Shown: one piece after another, positions 1 to 11,273 of the stretch
How the letters are laid out: each line of letters begins with the position of its first letter
How positions within the stretch are numbered: position 1 is the stretch's first letter
NCBI RefSeq assembly: GCF_040581485.1
Contig: NC_090132.1
Coordinates: 23,032,911 to 23,096,910, forward strand
Length of the DNA stretch: 64,000 nt
Direction: 5' to 3'
Source of the DNA: Linepithema humile
Taxonomy: Eukaryota; Arthropoda; Insecta; Hymenoptera; Formicidae
The notes under the pieces: generated by a model
The model's input: the letters and a program-made list of their open reading frames with translations, nothing else
The model's database searches: none
What the model was told of the DNA's origin: nothing
Position numbers and translations under genes: made by a program

Positions 1-385
1 GTAACAACACGCAAAAACAGTAAACTTCTCATTTTTACGAAATACGTCATATAGACATTTGTCCAACCAATCAAGCGAAATCTGACTGTGGTAAATTTTT
101 GTCGACATTTCTCATCGAAGTAAATAATTCGTGCGATAAGCTATATCGATAAACGAAGTGGAAGGCGATGGAAGATGCACACGCTAGGCGCGTTTGAGGT
201 TTGGTATCACTTTCTACATCGCATTGACGAGATGCAACACTAGGGATCACGCATTCGTGACACTTATCCCTTGCGTGACATACGCTCGCGCGAAACGACA
301 CAGGAAACTGCGTGCGACAGTCGGCTATGCAATCCCAAGTAAACATTGCGCAAAGTGTAAATATTATGAACAGCTTTGGCAGTAC

Positions 386-473
386 CGCGTTTTTGGAGCC
401 AGCCTTCTTTGACGATACGCTGACCACCGCTGCCGCCACTAGACGCTGCGACATTCATCGCTGCGTCCCCCAT
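386..473 (-). CDS. Akt/RAC-type Ser/Thr kinase, first coding exon (partial)
   Basis: This is probably the first coding exon of an Akt (protein kinase B) gene whose remaining exons lie beyond the left edge. The ATG at 473 opens a 29-codon reading that ends in the motif IVKEGWLQKRG, the start of the Akt pleckstrin-homology domain, which binds PIP3 at the plasma membrane. The reading breaks off at a GT donor after base 386, in phase 1, directly after the KRG motif; as I recall, vertebrate Akt genes have an intron at the same place. The stretch before the motif is low-complexity (Ala, Ser, Gly) and not diagnostic. The kinase domain is not in view, so another PH-domain protein is possible, but the match to this short motif is specific. 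Confidence 0.6.
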
Positions 474-494
474 CGCTTGTTCGCCGATGCGCAC

Positions 495-1542
495 TTGTCG
501 ATATTCCGCCGATGCTCCAAGTTTCGTTCCGCGCTGAGAATTTCACAAAAATCACGAACGACACGCAGTAGCGGGAGTGGTACGCATATACAAACTCAAG
601 TAATCATAGATACGCGTGTGGCAGGTAATGCATATGCTGGCATATGTATGTATATACACTATGATCGGCGACGTGATAGTGCTGAACTGAGATGGCTCAC
701 CTTCCCTAGTTGTACTATGCACTGTCGTCTGCTACATGCGAATGCGCACGCAGTCGTTCACGCGGGGACAAAGAAAGAACTCATTCCTATCAATTTCCAT
801 AAGACGCATGCCAATCTTTGTTCAACAGCGCAATCTATAGTTATTTCACAAAATTACACCTATTTTCCGACTGGTGGTAAATGACACTACTGTTTGATGC
901 GTAATGAATGACATAAAACATGACGCTAAATCCAATTATGAATTAAAAATTCATCTTGTACATAAAAGGAAAAATTTAAGATTTAATTACATATTAATTT
1001 TACAAAGATGAATATATTACGTGTATTATAATCCCATATTTAAATATAACTTAAATATTACTTAAATAAATTTCATACAATTATAATAAATTGAGTGTGC
1101 AATTAAAACATTCAATGTCACAGATCAAAGTTTCATTGGAATAATCATAATACATGTAATAATTATAGTAAGAACATCGAACATCAAATTTTTGATACGT
1201 GTAGCATTTAAATTGCAGATAGATCCCGATTCAGCCTCATCGATTAAACTTACATGTGTTAACACATGTACAATTTACATTTATCACAATTATTATTTAT
1301 ATATACCAACATAGATACTCAGAATTTAACGAGAAAGTGTCCTAAGAAAAATGAAAAATATTCATAAAAACTAAACTTTACCTCCTTCAAGATAATACTT
1401 CAAGGTATATCATTTTTCAATTTCTAAAAAAAAAAACCTTAATTCTAAAAACACATTGCTTCTCACATAAAAATCAAATAATTCTTACTAAGAATCATTA
1501 CACAGAAAAAAATTTTAATTTCAGTTTTCTATTATAAATTGG
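495..1542. other. Intergenic: probable Akt 5' leader and ABHD12 3' flank
   Basis: Bases 495-880 have balanced composition and probably hold the Akt 5' leader and promoter. Bases 890-1542 are very AT-rich, with no coding sequence recognised, and lie downstream of the ABHD12 stop codon. No repeat family was recognised here. Confidence 0.5.
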
Positions 1543-4500
1543 TTATTCAGATAAGTCAGTCTGATTTCCATATGCTTTAGCAGTAAATTTCCTAGAAATA
1601 CATTAAACATTATAATATTTATACGAATAACATAGTATTATTATATCTTAAATATAAAATTTATATAATAAAGAAAAATAAACTATTGTATTTGATTAAT
1701 ATACTAATAACTTACTCAATTATACTGGGCAATTCCTTGTATCTACAGATATACTTGTGTCCAAATCCATAGGATGAGTCTATTACTATCATTTGGATAC
1801 GATTTGTATCATTTCCATGACTATTCATTGCTGCCTGATAAAGCTAAAACACATTCACAAACATTAATATCTTACAATAATAATTTAAAAGCTGTAAGTG
1901 ACGTTTGTTTTATCTAAAAGAATAGAATGAAACATATATATTGCAGTTATACCTTATCTGCCAAATGAATTGGAATTACACCATCATCTTCAGCATGTAA
2001 TATTATGACAGGACAATTAATTTTGGCAATATGTTTATCAGACTCAAATCGTAAGTTATTTTTATAAAAAGGTTCAACAATCATCCAATGAAACCATGGT
2101 AAATGTTTAAATATCTGCAAATATGTGACATACATAAATGGAGATATGTTTACTAGAAACAATGTAATTTATATCTAAAAAATTAATATTTAGTATACCT
2201 GTGCGAATGGATGTTCTGTTAATTCATCCGCTATGTTGTTAAACGGTGCTTCTAAAAACAATCCTGTTGGTTGTATATTTTCAGTTGCTAACAGAGCTAA
2301 TACATGTGTAGAGACTCTGTCAAATAAAAATTTATATGAATCAATCATACTCCTATTTATAATATCAGTAGAAAAAATAATGCAAGAAAAAGAATATATA
2401 AACCAACTTACCCAGTTCCTAATGAGTGACCCCAGACAAAAACTGGAGCTGAACCGTTAACTTTTTTCATTACCCATTCAAAAATATATTTACTATCCAT
2501 AACTACACCTGCTTCCGAGAGCTCAACCACATCACTATCTCCATAACCTAAAATTGATTTAAAAAATTGTTAGTAAAACACGTATTTAAACATTTAAACA
2601 CTTAAATATTACTTTCACACAATTATTATAAAATCCAATGCAAACTTCTGATACTCACTTCTATAATCAAAACATATGACATGATAATCTAAGTCTTGGA
2701 AAAGCTTATAAAGTTCAACTCTATGGGAACTTGCTCTATTACCACTGTTTCCATGCATATATAGAAACACAGGCCGTTTGGCATTATTTAACACTGCTTC
2801 ATAAGCTTCATCTGTTGCAGGAATGGAATTATTTAATAAAGACCGTGGTAATATTTGCCTGTAAATACACTAGCTTTTAATACATAAATACATACTATAT
2901 TGTAACATAGAGGAAATGTCAAATAAATGGTATTGGTAATAAAAAAATTTTATTTCATACTTCATAATTTTGTAATTACTCACCATACACCTATTTTCAC
3001 TTGTTGATCAGTGTGTAAATAAAAATTTCTAGCACCTTCCAATCCCATTAATTTTGGATTGGAAAATTCTATTTTGATTGGCCATTGCACTGAAATAGGG
3101 TAAAATTATACACATTATTAAATAAGATATACTATTCTTATCAGACTTAAATGTCAAGTAAAAGCAATAAATGTTATCTTCATGTCTGATATAATTCCAT
3201 AAAAAATAATTGTGACTAAGATTATCAATTATGATGCTTTTTATACCTTTTATCAGTTTATAAACTTATATTATTATCAGTTTATAAAATATATAAATAT
3301 TTGGTAATTACTTACCAAAATTTAAAAATAGTATTTTTCTCTGAATGGTGTAGGAATAATGAAAAATTACAGGCAAAAGCCCAAATAAAACGAGATATAA
3401 CAATGCAGATGCCTTCATACTCCAAACTAAATTTCTGCAATACAAAATTAACATGTATACATAGCCGCGTGTAATTGATAATTATGCAAATACACAAAAT
3501 ACATATAGTATAATTTTTATGTTATTTTTCATACATTTAGTCATATTAATAAAATAGGATTAACAAAAGATATATACATAAGTAAATATATACAAGCTGT
3601 GCTACATTCTTTACCAATTGTAAAACCAATTCTCCCTCCCCATTCCAACAATAAAAAATTAACAACACATCAATCTTTAAATACTTTAATACTTTTTATT
3701 TGTAGCATTGTTAAAAAAACTGTATCATGTTAAAAGTTGCAACAATAAATGTTGATTTTATAAAGAAATTGCAAATTTGTTAAGGTTTAAAAGGATTTCT
3801 GATAATTCTTGAACATTTTGTGTATAATTTTTTTTTTTTAACATTAATTCAAGCATTTTGTAACATTTGCTACAAATAAACAAAATAATAGAGATTAGTA
3901 ACCTGATGAAACAATAACAAAATAGTGACAGAAAAACAATGATAAAAAATGAGTAAAAACACAATAATGTTGCTGCATGCAAAAATTGCACAGAAAATTA
4001 TATATATAGGATAGACATTTCTGTTGTTAAATATATACATAAATTAAGTAAAAAGATAAAACTTATTCAATAGAAAAAAAATATCAAATAAATTTAATTT
4101 TAAATATTAACAAGTTGTATGCAAAACAAATGATATGTCATCTATTTCTATTGTATCTTAATATAATCATGTAGCAGTCAGATTATATTCTTAATTATAA
4201 TTTGTAAGATATATTTCATACAAAACATAATGCTACATACACACCTTTTGATGTTCATGATATACAGCTCACATATAAATTTTCTATATACTTGTATATT
4301 ATTTATTTAACAAGATTATTTCAAGGCTCATAATAATAAATATAATGGAACAACAAAAGGGGATCAAAAGCCCAAGCAGGATCTGAGTGCTACTAAATTC
4401 TTTTTTATTAAACAATGTTATACGTTGTTCGGTCGGTTATGCAACCATATTCAATACATAACATTTGTGTCTGTATTGTATTACAAAATTGAGATTATTA

Positions 4501-5903
4501 GAATTTGTAATGTTTGTATATTAAATGTAGAGTTTGTATATTAAAAATTGCAAATATATACCTGATAAATATGAGAATTAGTTACAATAAATTTATTAAC
4601 CATCTCTTCTTCTATTAGTGTCAATTTGTATGAGACTGTGATAAAAATCAAAACGTTACTTTGAAATAAAGTTCATATTTTTTCAGAAAAAGCACAGAAA
4701 CTTGTAATTACTCAGTTATTAGAACGTCATTAATTTAATGTTGTCTTTTGTATGAGCTGTGAACGACTGTAGAGAGTATTAGACTGTCGATGCTAAGAGG
4801 AAGGAAATAGAAAGGAGGTGGGGATAAGATAGAAAGGGGATTAAGATTCAGGAAGCAAACGCAGAAAGGGGATAACTATTCATCATTAAAATATTGACTA
4901 GAAGTATTTCAGTGAAATTGCCTTGATGGAAACATGGATGAGAGAGTAGAAAGGCTCTATCCACTAATCCCATTATAACACCTTTTTTATGGCAGTTCGG
5001 ATGGTGTAAATAAAAATTAAGGTACCTACCCTCCTACCTTTTATTTTTCATAATATAAGAGAAAAAAATGGACTAAATAAGCAGAGTGACATTGAACTCC
5101 TCCCCGATAACTACACTCTTATTAAATTACTACCATCTTTCAGTACCATTGTTCACAGCTAAAAAAAAGACAACGTTAAATTAATCCATCACGTTCTAAT
5201 AACTGGGTAATTACAAGTTTTTGTGCTTTTTCTGAAAGAATGTGAATTTTATTTCAAAGTAATGTTTTGGTTTTTATCACAGCCTCATATAAATTGACAC
5301 TAACAGAAAAAGAGATAACTAATAAAATTTATTGTAACTAATTCTCATATTTATCATACATTTGCAACTTTTAATATACAAACTCGTTACAAATTCTAAT
5401 AATCTTAATTTTATAATATAATACAGACACAAATGTTATGCACTGAAGATGGTTGAATAGTCAACGGAAACATTTACTACAACATTATTTAATAAAGAAG
5501 AATCCAGTAGCACTCAAATCCTGTTTTGGCTCTTGATCCCCTTTTGCTATTCCATTATATTTATTTATTTAATATTATACTTATATATTTTTCACCGATA
5601 AAAAAGAAGAAATTTATAAAACTCTTGATACATTTACTTTAATTTGCTCTTGTTACATATAATTTATATTTAACTTTATATTTGATCAGTTTTACATTTT
5701 TATTTATATTAATTTAACTTTATTTATTAAAAAAAAATTAAATAAGCTTGAAAACTACATCATAATGCACAGTGACATCGTAAAAAAATACAAAATATTC
5801 ACAAAATTATAGTTGTAATAACTTACATTCCAATGTACCAAATCTCAAGGATGACGAATGGTACTAATGCTGCTGCTATTACTAGTGGATCATTCAACTT
5901 CAT
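1543..5903 (-). CDS. ABHD12: ABHD12-like alpha/beta hydrolase, 9 exons, 364 aa
   Basis: Exons (minus strand): 5903-5827, 3434-3316, 3089-2984, 2858-2659, 2547-2412, 2316-2199, 2114-1953, 1843-1716, 1591-1543. All introns are GT-AG and the join is open from ATG (5903) to TAA (1543). The protein starts with a hydrophobic membrane segment followed by the family signature FLNF, then the oxyanion motif HGNSGNR, the nucleophile elbow GHSLGTG (catalytic Ser), the acid in LHAEDDG and the catalytic His in GFGHKY, all in the usual order. Family members are ER-membrane lysophosphatidylserine/monoacylglycerol lipases; length fits (about 365-400 aa). The assignment rests on spacing and these motifs; ABHD12 versus ABHD12B cannot be told apart. 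The 2.4-kb first intron houses a foldback element. Exon 1 (ATG plus hydrophobic stretch) is the least certain part. Confidence 0.88.
4335..5566. mobile_element. Foldback element in ABHD12 intron 1, probable non-autonomous Penelope-like
   Basis: Two arms of about 430 bp, 4335-4767 and 5148-5566, are diverged inverted copies of each other around an unrelated 380-bp centre. Both outer ends carry AATAAATATAATGGAA. The right arm contains CTGAAGA (5443-5449), a GTTGA/TCAAC stem and GAAAC (5467-5471), then AATAAA about 20 bases on and the element end; this layout matches the 3' ends of the Penelope-like elements at 55.5 and 62.0 kb. No protein is encoded. The arms differ at many positions, so the insertion is old. 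A Penelope origin is inferred from the ribozyme-like motif and the terminal layout only. Confidence 0.5.
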
Positions 5904-6835
5904 GATTGTTAGTAGCTATTCGTTTACAGTATTTTCTCGTCGCAAGTCCTTTCTTGGATCAAATTTAATTCCACAAACTTGTTATAAAAAATTATCGTTA
6001 TTATGATAAATATAAGATAAAATTTAAATGGTTATAAAAATATTTAATATTTATATACATTATATGTTGCATTTATATAAATTATATGTTGCTTTTTTAA
6101 ATATGTATCATTTATAACAAAAAGAGATTTATATAATTTTATTCTTACTTCAGTCTTCTTTCCATACTGTATCTTTATTTAATAAATATAACTCATATCT
6201 TAATCTTAAACATCAATTTTAATTAAAAATAACATAACATTTTTCTACTGACATATATTATATAGAAATAATATATAACAAGTACATAAAAAAATAAATC
6301 TTTAAGATAAATTAATAAATATCTTTATATATACTATCCCTTTCACTGCAATAATTAAAAATTCTTTATACAAATTAAATTAACAAATTTATTTAATAAA
6401 TTGTGCACTAAAAACTAACAATTTAATTATTTCTTTTTACTAAAAATTAAAAAACCTGTAAGTATCCTTCACGTAACACATGCGTTATCACTTTCTAAAT
6501 ATTTATAGCGTTAGTGCTCTTATGTAAAGTAATAGTATGCGTAAGTGTCGTATTAGTATCAATTCCAATCCTTATCGTTACCAAGCTAGCAAAACAATGT
6601 GATAGTATAATAATAATCAGAATATTTAATCAATTTATAATATTCAATTTCGAGTGAAGGAAGGTAAAGAATACATGCAATTTTAACGAGACAAGCGGAT
6701 ACCTTATCACAAAACGTTTCTTCGGTAACCAATATACCATTATGACAGACCGATATTATTAATACGAAAAACGGCGAACACACTTATTCCGTCAGAAGAT
6801 TGAGAGATATTATTTATGTAATTAACACTATGAAC

Positions 6836-6867
<32 letters not shown>

Positions 6868-8168
6868 AATGACGTTTATGCCGCGGAAGAAAGTATGTAT
6901 GCAATTCCGAACGTATATTACGAATGTATATTCCGCGATTTTTACGTTATATCGTCACGATATTCGGAGTGATTCGTGTTTAAATAAAGGTATTTGCACG
7001 TCTATATTATATTATTGTCATTAATACTGATTATTTAATACTGAAACAATTGAGGAGCACGGAACAGCGTGAGTTAACTCGACGTCCCGACTTGAGCTTC
7101 AAGATTCGACTACTTGGACTTGGACTAAAGTGTGCATATCTCGTAAGAGATTGGCGGAGAGTGCAGGTAGTAGACACAAGAACAATGTGTTAAAACGACG
7201 CATGTTGTTCCTTCTCCCTTCTATATGCCAAAGCTTGAACATACATACCCGTTTTGATGGTATTAGAAATTGATGGAAGAGTAAAAACTTCTGTTAAAAC
7301 GAGCGAATCTAATACTAAGGTTGCGTAAAATCTATTGCGAGAATCTTGTTACGTACAAGACCTTACGAGATATCTGTGTAAATGTACGGTATTATTTCCT
7401 GCACGGCAATCCTACTTTTATTACACATCGATAGTTATCGGGTGACTGGTATACACACTACGCATGACTACGCATCAGATGCAGTTTGTTATCCTTGAAA
7501 TTTGAATAGCAGTTAAAAATGAGTAACCTTACGAGTTATCGCGGTGAAAAATGATGAACTTTGCTCATCCTAAACAAAAGCGCTTTTTTTACCTCATTCG
7601 ATTATCGTTTTGCATCAAATTTGAGAACACTAAATATAGAAAGTTGCCGAATAAATTTTTACAATAATGTATAATTGTATATTTTAAGAATTTTTATACT
7701 GCCGTGTTTCTTATATTATCTTAATTTAATTTAAAATGTAATCATATTGTTGCAAATATTTTTAAATATGTAAACAATCAAGTTTTTGTGTATACTCAGT
7801 ATACATTCATGTAAATTTGAGTAAATACATTTTTAGTCCGACTTACATTAATACATTTGCATTGATGCAAACAAATATTATGTTATCTTGCTTTCTTAAG
7901 TCCGTGTAAATGCGGCTACAATTGCAAATTATTCCTTATTTTCTATTGGTGAACATATAGGGAATAAATAGTGACAAAAAAGTGACTAATAAATGTACTG
8001 CACTGTAATGTATTGTAAAGAGCAATGTAACCGTTCACAGCCATCTATATAACTTAAATGTTTATGGAGAAGGTTGCTTGAAATTTGATGACATATCGTG
8101 GATAGATTAGGTTAAAACTGTTTACCTTTAAAATATCTACGAAGAACCCGATCTATATTACTTACAAA
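5904..8168. other. Intergenic between ABHD12 and LSm6, divergent promoters
   Basis: AT-rich sequence separating two divergently transcribed genes. A TA microsatellite lies at 6834-6866. No coding sequence was recognised. A non-coding first exon of LSm6 probably ends at 8169 with the donor GTATGC and would splice to 8309, where TTAATAG precedes the start codon. Confidence 0.4.
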
Positions 8169-8308
8169 GGTATGCGAAATATCGCTTATACTCATCTTTT
8201 ATACCATTGAAAATGAATAAGCATCATGATGTAAAATTTAAATGTTTTTTATTTGTATACTTGTGCATAATTTATTCAGCATATACTGATGTTTTTATGC
8301 ATTAATAG

Positions 8309-8708
8309 ATGAGCAGAAAGGAAGCGTTATCTCAATTTATACAACAAATTCACGGACGGCCTGTTGTTGTAAAATTAAACAGTGGTGTTGACTATAGAGG
8401 TAATAAAATTAATACAATATTAGCAATGTTTTTAGCAATAAAATCACCTGTATTAAAATGTTGATCAGTTTTCTTTGTTCGATTAGTTTAGAATATAACA
8501 GAACTTAACAAGTGCTGAAATTATTTTTTTTAAACTGAAGTGCAATATATCCTTCACAGGTGTATTAGCTTGTATAGATGGTTATATGAACATAGCACTG
8601 GAACAAACAGAAGAATATGTGAATGGACAATTGAAAGACAAGTATGGTGATGCCTTTATAAGAGGGAACAATGTGTTATATATTAGTACACAAAAACGTA
8701 GAAACTAA
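8309..8708 (+). CDS. LSM6: U6 snRNA-associated Sm-like protein LSm6, 79 aa
   Basis: Two exons, 8309-8399 and 8560-8708, join in phase 1 to a 79-residue protein, the usual LSm6 length. The Sm1 motif spans residues about 17-48 (VVVKLNSGVDYRG, then GYMNIAL) and the Sm2 motif about 63-74 (IRGNNVLYIS); the basic tail KRRN ends the protein. LSm6 sits in the cytoplasmic LSm1-7 ring (mRNA decapping) and the nuclear LSm2-8 ring (U6 snRNA). The start codon directly follows a splice-acceptor-like TTAATAG, suggesting a 5' UTR intron. The gene runs tail-to-tail into TIPIN; stops are 254 bp apart. Confidence 0.95.
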
Positions 8709-8926
8709 TCATGAGATAATTTTAAAATAACATTAAATATAAAATAAGTGCGTAAAAAGTACTATAAATGAACAAAAAAATGAATAAAAATTTACCACTA
8801 AGACAATTAAAAAAAATTTATTTTGGTATATATTTTGAAAGCTTACTTCTAAAATAATTTGATTAATTATGATTAATTTTTGTTATACATAAATGTTTTT
8901 ACATAATATTTGTATCTTCTACGAAC

Positions 8927-8963
8927 AATAAAAAGTTTATATTACTATACATTTTATTTTATT
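8927..8963. promoter_or_regulatory. Back-to-back polyadenylation signals of LSm6 and TIPIN
   Basis: AATAAA on the plus strand at 8927-8932 serves LSm6. On the minus strand AATAAA occurs at 8963-8958 and again at 8958-8953; the first overlaps the TIPIN stop codon. Cleavage 10-30 bases beyond each signal would make the two mRNAs overlap at their 3' ends. Confidence 0.6.
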
Positions 8964-9937
8964 CAAACATGGTTTGTTACTTGCTCCTCGTTCAATATTT
9001 CCTCTGTTTTATCAAAATTTGCTTCTTTTTCATCAATTTCATCAATTTGTGACTGTGCACAATCTATTTGAGATGCATTTGTTTCACCATGAGATATAGA
9101 ATCACTGTTTTCATTTAAAGTTTCCACATTTGTATTTTCTATCAATCTTGATCTCTTAACTTCTTCTTCGCGTTCTTTCTGCCTCTGAAGTCTTCTTTGA
9201 ATAGCTAGTTGCTTGTTTCTTTCAATTTTTTCTTTTACCCCATCATTTAATTCATCCTTGGCAATGGTTGTATGTTGTTCTTGTGAATTTGATATGTTAT
9301 TAGATTGCATTAAAAGTTGATCAAATGCATCATCGTTAGAAGTGCTAGGAGCAGGTATAGAAACTTCCATTTCAGCTTGCTTTTGCTTTTGAATTTGTTC
9401 TGTTATCAATAAATCCAAATCATCCATAGGTGCGCTTTCCTGCTGCTCTCCTTCATCATCCGTGTCATCTTGAATGATTACATCATTGTCCGAAGTAATC
9501 ATATCCAACCGATATTTCTTAAGAAATACCTGCAGATCCTTTTTTGTTCCAAGCTGCTCAACTCTGGTAAGAAAATCATCAAAATGATACTTTGGAAATA
9601 ATCGATAGGACCAATGTTCCAATCTTTTCATAATTCTGTCAAGATCTGTTTTTTCATATCCTTTGCCATTGAACTTGAAACCTTCAAAATACTTTTCAAT
9701 AGTTTGAATGCCATTCGGTCCTTTTAATCTTTCTGTATTAAGTTTGGGTATAGGATTTCTTACTACATGTGTCTTAGACTTTGATGGATCAATTCTTTGT
9801 GCAGTTTCTAATTCGTCATCATTATCATATGGTTCTCCTCCTGCTTCTCCAAGACTGCCATATTCGCCATCAGACTCTTGATTTTCATATTGTTCTACAA
9901 TATCATCGTCACCTTCATAATTTGAAACATTGGCCAT
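8963..9937 (-). CDS. TIPIN: TIMELESS-interacting protein (TIPIN/Swi3 family), 324 aa
   Basis: A single coding exon from ATG 9937 to TGA 8963. Residues 1-50 are acidic and probably disordered. Residues about 55-150 form the Swi3 domain, recognisable by NPIPKLNTERL, then GKGYEKTDL, LEHWSYRLFPKYHFDDF and VEQLGTKKDLQVFL. The C-terminal half is charged, with a predicted helical basic stretch (about 235-265). TIPIN pairs with Timeless in the replication-fork protection complex and supports the S-phase checkpoint. The open frame continues upstream of 9937 without another ATG, to an acceptor (TTTTCAG) that places a 5' UTR exon boundary at 9983, so the ATG at 9937 is the natural start. Confidence 0.9.
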   Translation of the reverse strand: MANVSNYEGDDDIVEQYENQESDGEYGSLGEAGGEPYDNDDELETAQRIDPSKSKTHVVRNPIPKLNTERLKGPNGIQTIEKYFEGFKFNGKGYEKTDLDRIMKRLEHWSYRLFPKYHFDDFLTRVEQLGTKKDLQVFLKKYRLDMITSDNDVIIQDDTDDEGEQQESAPMDDLDLLITEQIQKQKQAEMEVSIPAPSTSNDDAFDQLLMQSNNISNSQEQHTTIAKDELNDGVKEKIERNKQLAIQRRLQRQKEREEEVKRSRLIENTNVETLNENSDSISHGETNASQIDCAQSQIDEIDEKEANFDKTEEILNEEQVTNHV

Positions 9938-10237
9938 AATAGTATAAAATATTTGATTAAATTTAAGCACCGCTTATACAGACCTGAAAAAAAATTATAA
10001 ACGTTATTAAATGTGATAAAATCTAATCCTAACCTATATTTGCATACAATAAAATCTAACACTTTTCTTTTTTACTTCAACAAAATCAATGTAATCAATG
10101 TATGTCTCATCTTTCTCAGACAGTTTATATATATAAAATTACGGCAAATATTTTAACGATAAACTTTTAGAATACTAAATGTACGACGGTTTGTAAGAAT
10201 ATAATTAGGCTTACTTGATGTTTAAATACTGAGTATT

Positions 10238-10474
10238 CTAAAACTCGCTATCGTCCTGTGACTCGCAATTTGTTTTCTCGTTTTCCATAAACTCGTCAAA
10301 TTGACCGTCTGATTTCTTCATTCGTTCCAAAACCGATACAAGCAGCTTTTTGTTTAGGAGATCGGTTTGAGTTATTTCCCGCACAACGGACTCGCACTTT
10401 GGTTCGTCCGGCGATCGTTCATTTTGCAATTTCCCTAACATATTATTGTCTTGCTTCATCGGAGTTCCAGGCAT
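10238..10474 (-). CDS. Small acidic protein of unknown function, 78 aa, upstream of TIPIN
   Basis: ATG at 10474 to TAG at 10238. I do not recognise the family. The product starts MPGTPMKQDNNMLGKL, has a central helix-like block (EITQTDLLNKKLLVSVLERM) and an acidic end (SQDDSEF). Third codon positions and composition look like coding sequence, and the upstream region is balanced rather than AT-rich. Eighteen bases after the stop codon lies a good donor (AAGTAAGC, exon end 10215) that would splice to the acceptor at 9983, just ahead of the TIPIN start. The ORF may therefore be the first cistron of a dicistronic TIPIN mRNA, or a separate short gene. Confidence 0.5.
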   Translation of the reverse strand: MPGTPMKQDNNMLGKLQNERSPDEPKCESVVREITQTDLLNKKLLVSVLERMKKSDGQFDEFMENEKTNCESQDDSEF

Positions 10475-10877
10475 CTCGTTTTATTATCGTATAGAGATTA
10501 CGAATGATAATATTTAATGATTATATATATTCACGTTTACGTGAATAAATATCAAATATACTCAGAGACGTTTCGTTACAAGAAGTAAAATATCACTACC
10601 TATTAACCATAGATAATAACAGTATTTACCATAGATAATACCGATTGATCAGACAATAGGGGTGCGTTTCACCTTACGCCCACAGCGCTCGCAACATTCG
10701 TAAACTCGTTCCACCTAACGACCGCGGTCGCTGTGGTCACACTTGAAACGTCATAGATAACGTCATTGATTGTGACGCGTCGGCTCACGACGCCCGTGGT
10801 TCAAAACGTGGATTGTCGTGATCGTAGCCATGTTCGCGCATGTTTTTAAACTGTTCGTAGTGTTTGACAGTGACAAT

Positions 10878-11005
10878 GGCTGCGTTCAGCAGAACAACTG
10901 CTGAATTGTCGTCTAGTCAACACTTAACGTTGATTTGTTGGTTCTAAAAGTAAGAGCCAATCATGTTCGATTGCTACCAAGCGATTTGTTCTGCTGAACG
11001 CGCCC
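10878..11005. mobile_element. 128-bp MITE, TSD AAT
   Basis: Ends GGCTGCGTTCAGCAGAACAA and, reversed, GGGCGCGTTCAGCAGAACAA, two mismatches in 20. AAT is duplicated at 10875-10877 and 11006-11008. It sits exactly at the ATG of the following exon; removal restores ACAATG, so the start codon survived through the target duplication. Confidence 0.65.
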
Positions 11006-11006
11006 A

Positions 11007-11100
11007 ATGTCGTCGCAAAAAATTCTGTTTTACAATACTGAAAGCGACACAATGATAAAAGTAAATTTATCAGAAGAAGATGCCGTTCGCGCTCAAAATG
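11007..11100 (+). pseudogene. Probable first exon of the Harbinger accessory (ORF1) protein
   Basis: ATG at 11007 opens 31 codons, beginning MSSQKILFYN and ending EEDAVRAQN, followed by a strong donor GTAAGT at 11101. No downstream exon is visible because the minisatellite and a MITE follow. It lies at the end of the element opposite the transposase ORF and points inward, which fits the accessory DNA-binding protein of Harbinger elements. The family assignment is by position only; a stray host exon is possible. Confidence 0.35.
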
Positions 11101-11273
11101 GTAAGTCATATACTTTTAATATATCAAGAAATTTTAGTCAATAAGTATTTCCAGGACAACCATAACCCTAAACAATATTCGGTATTTTCTAATTTGGTAA
11201 TTATTACTGAACCGTTACTAAAAATTGGTACTTACTAAATCATTTAGTACTTAAAAAATTTAGTACTTACTAA

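Noticed and set aside
312..884. 190-codon open frame on the plus strand opposite the Akt exon
   Set aside because: Overlaps the Akt-type exon on the other strand, has no recognisable motif and looks like chance openness in a GC-balanced promoter region.
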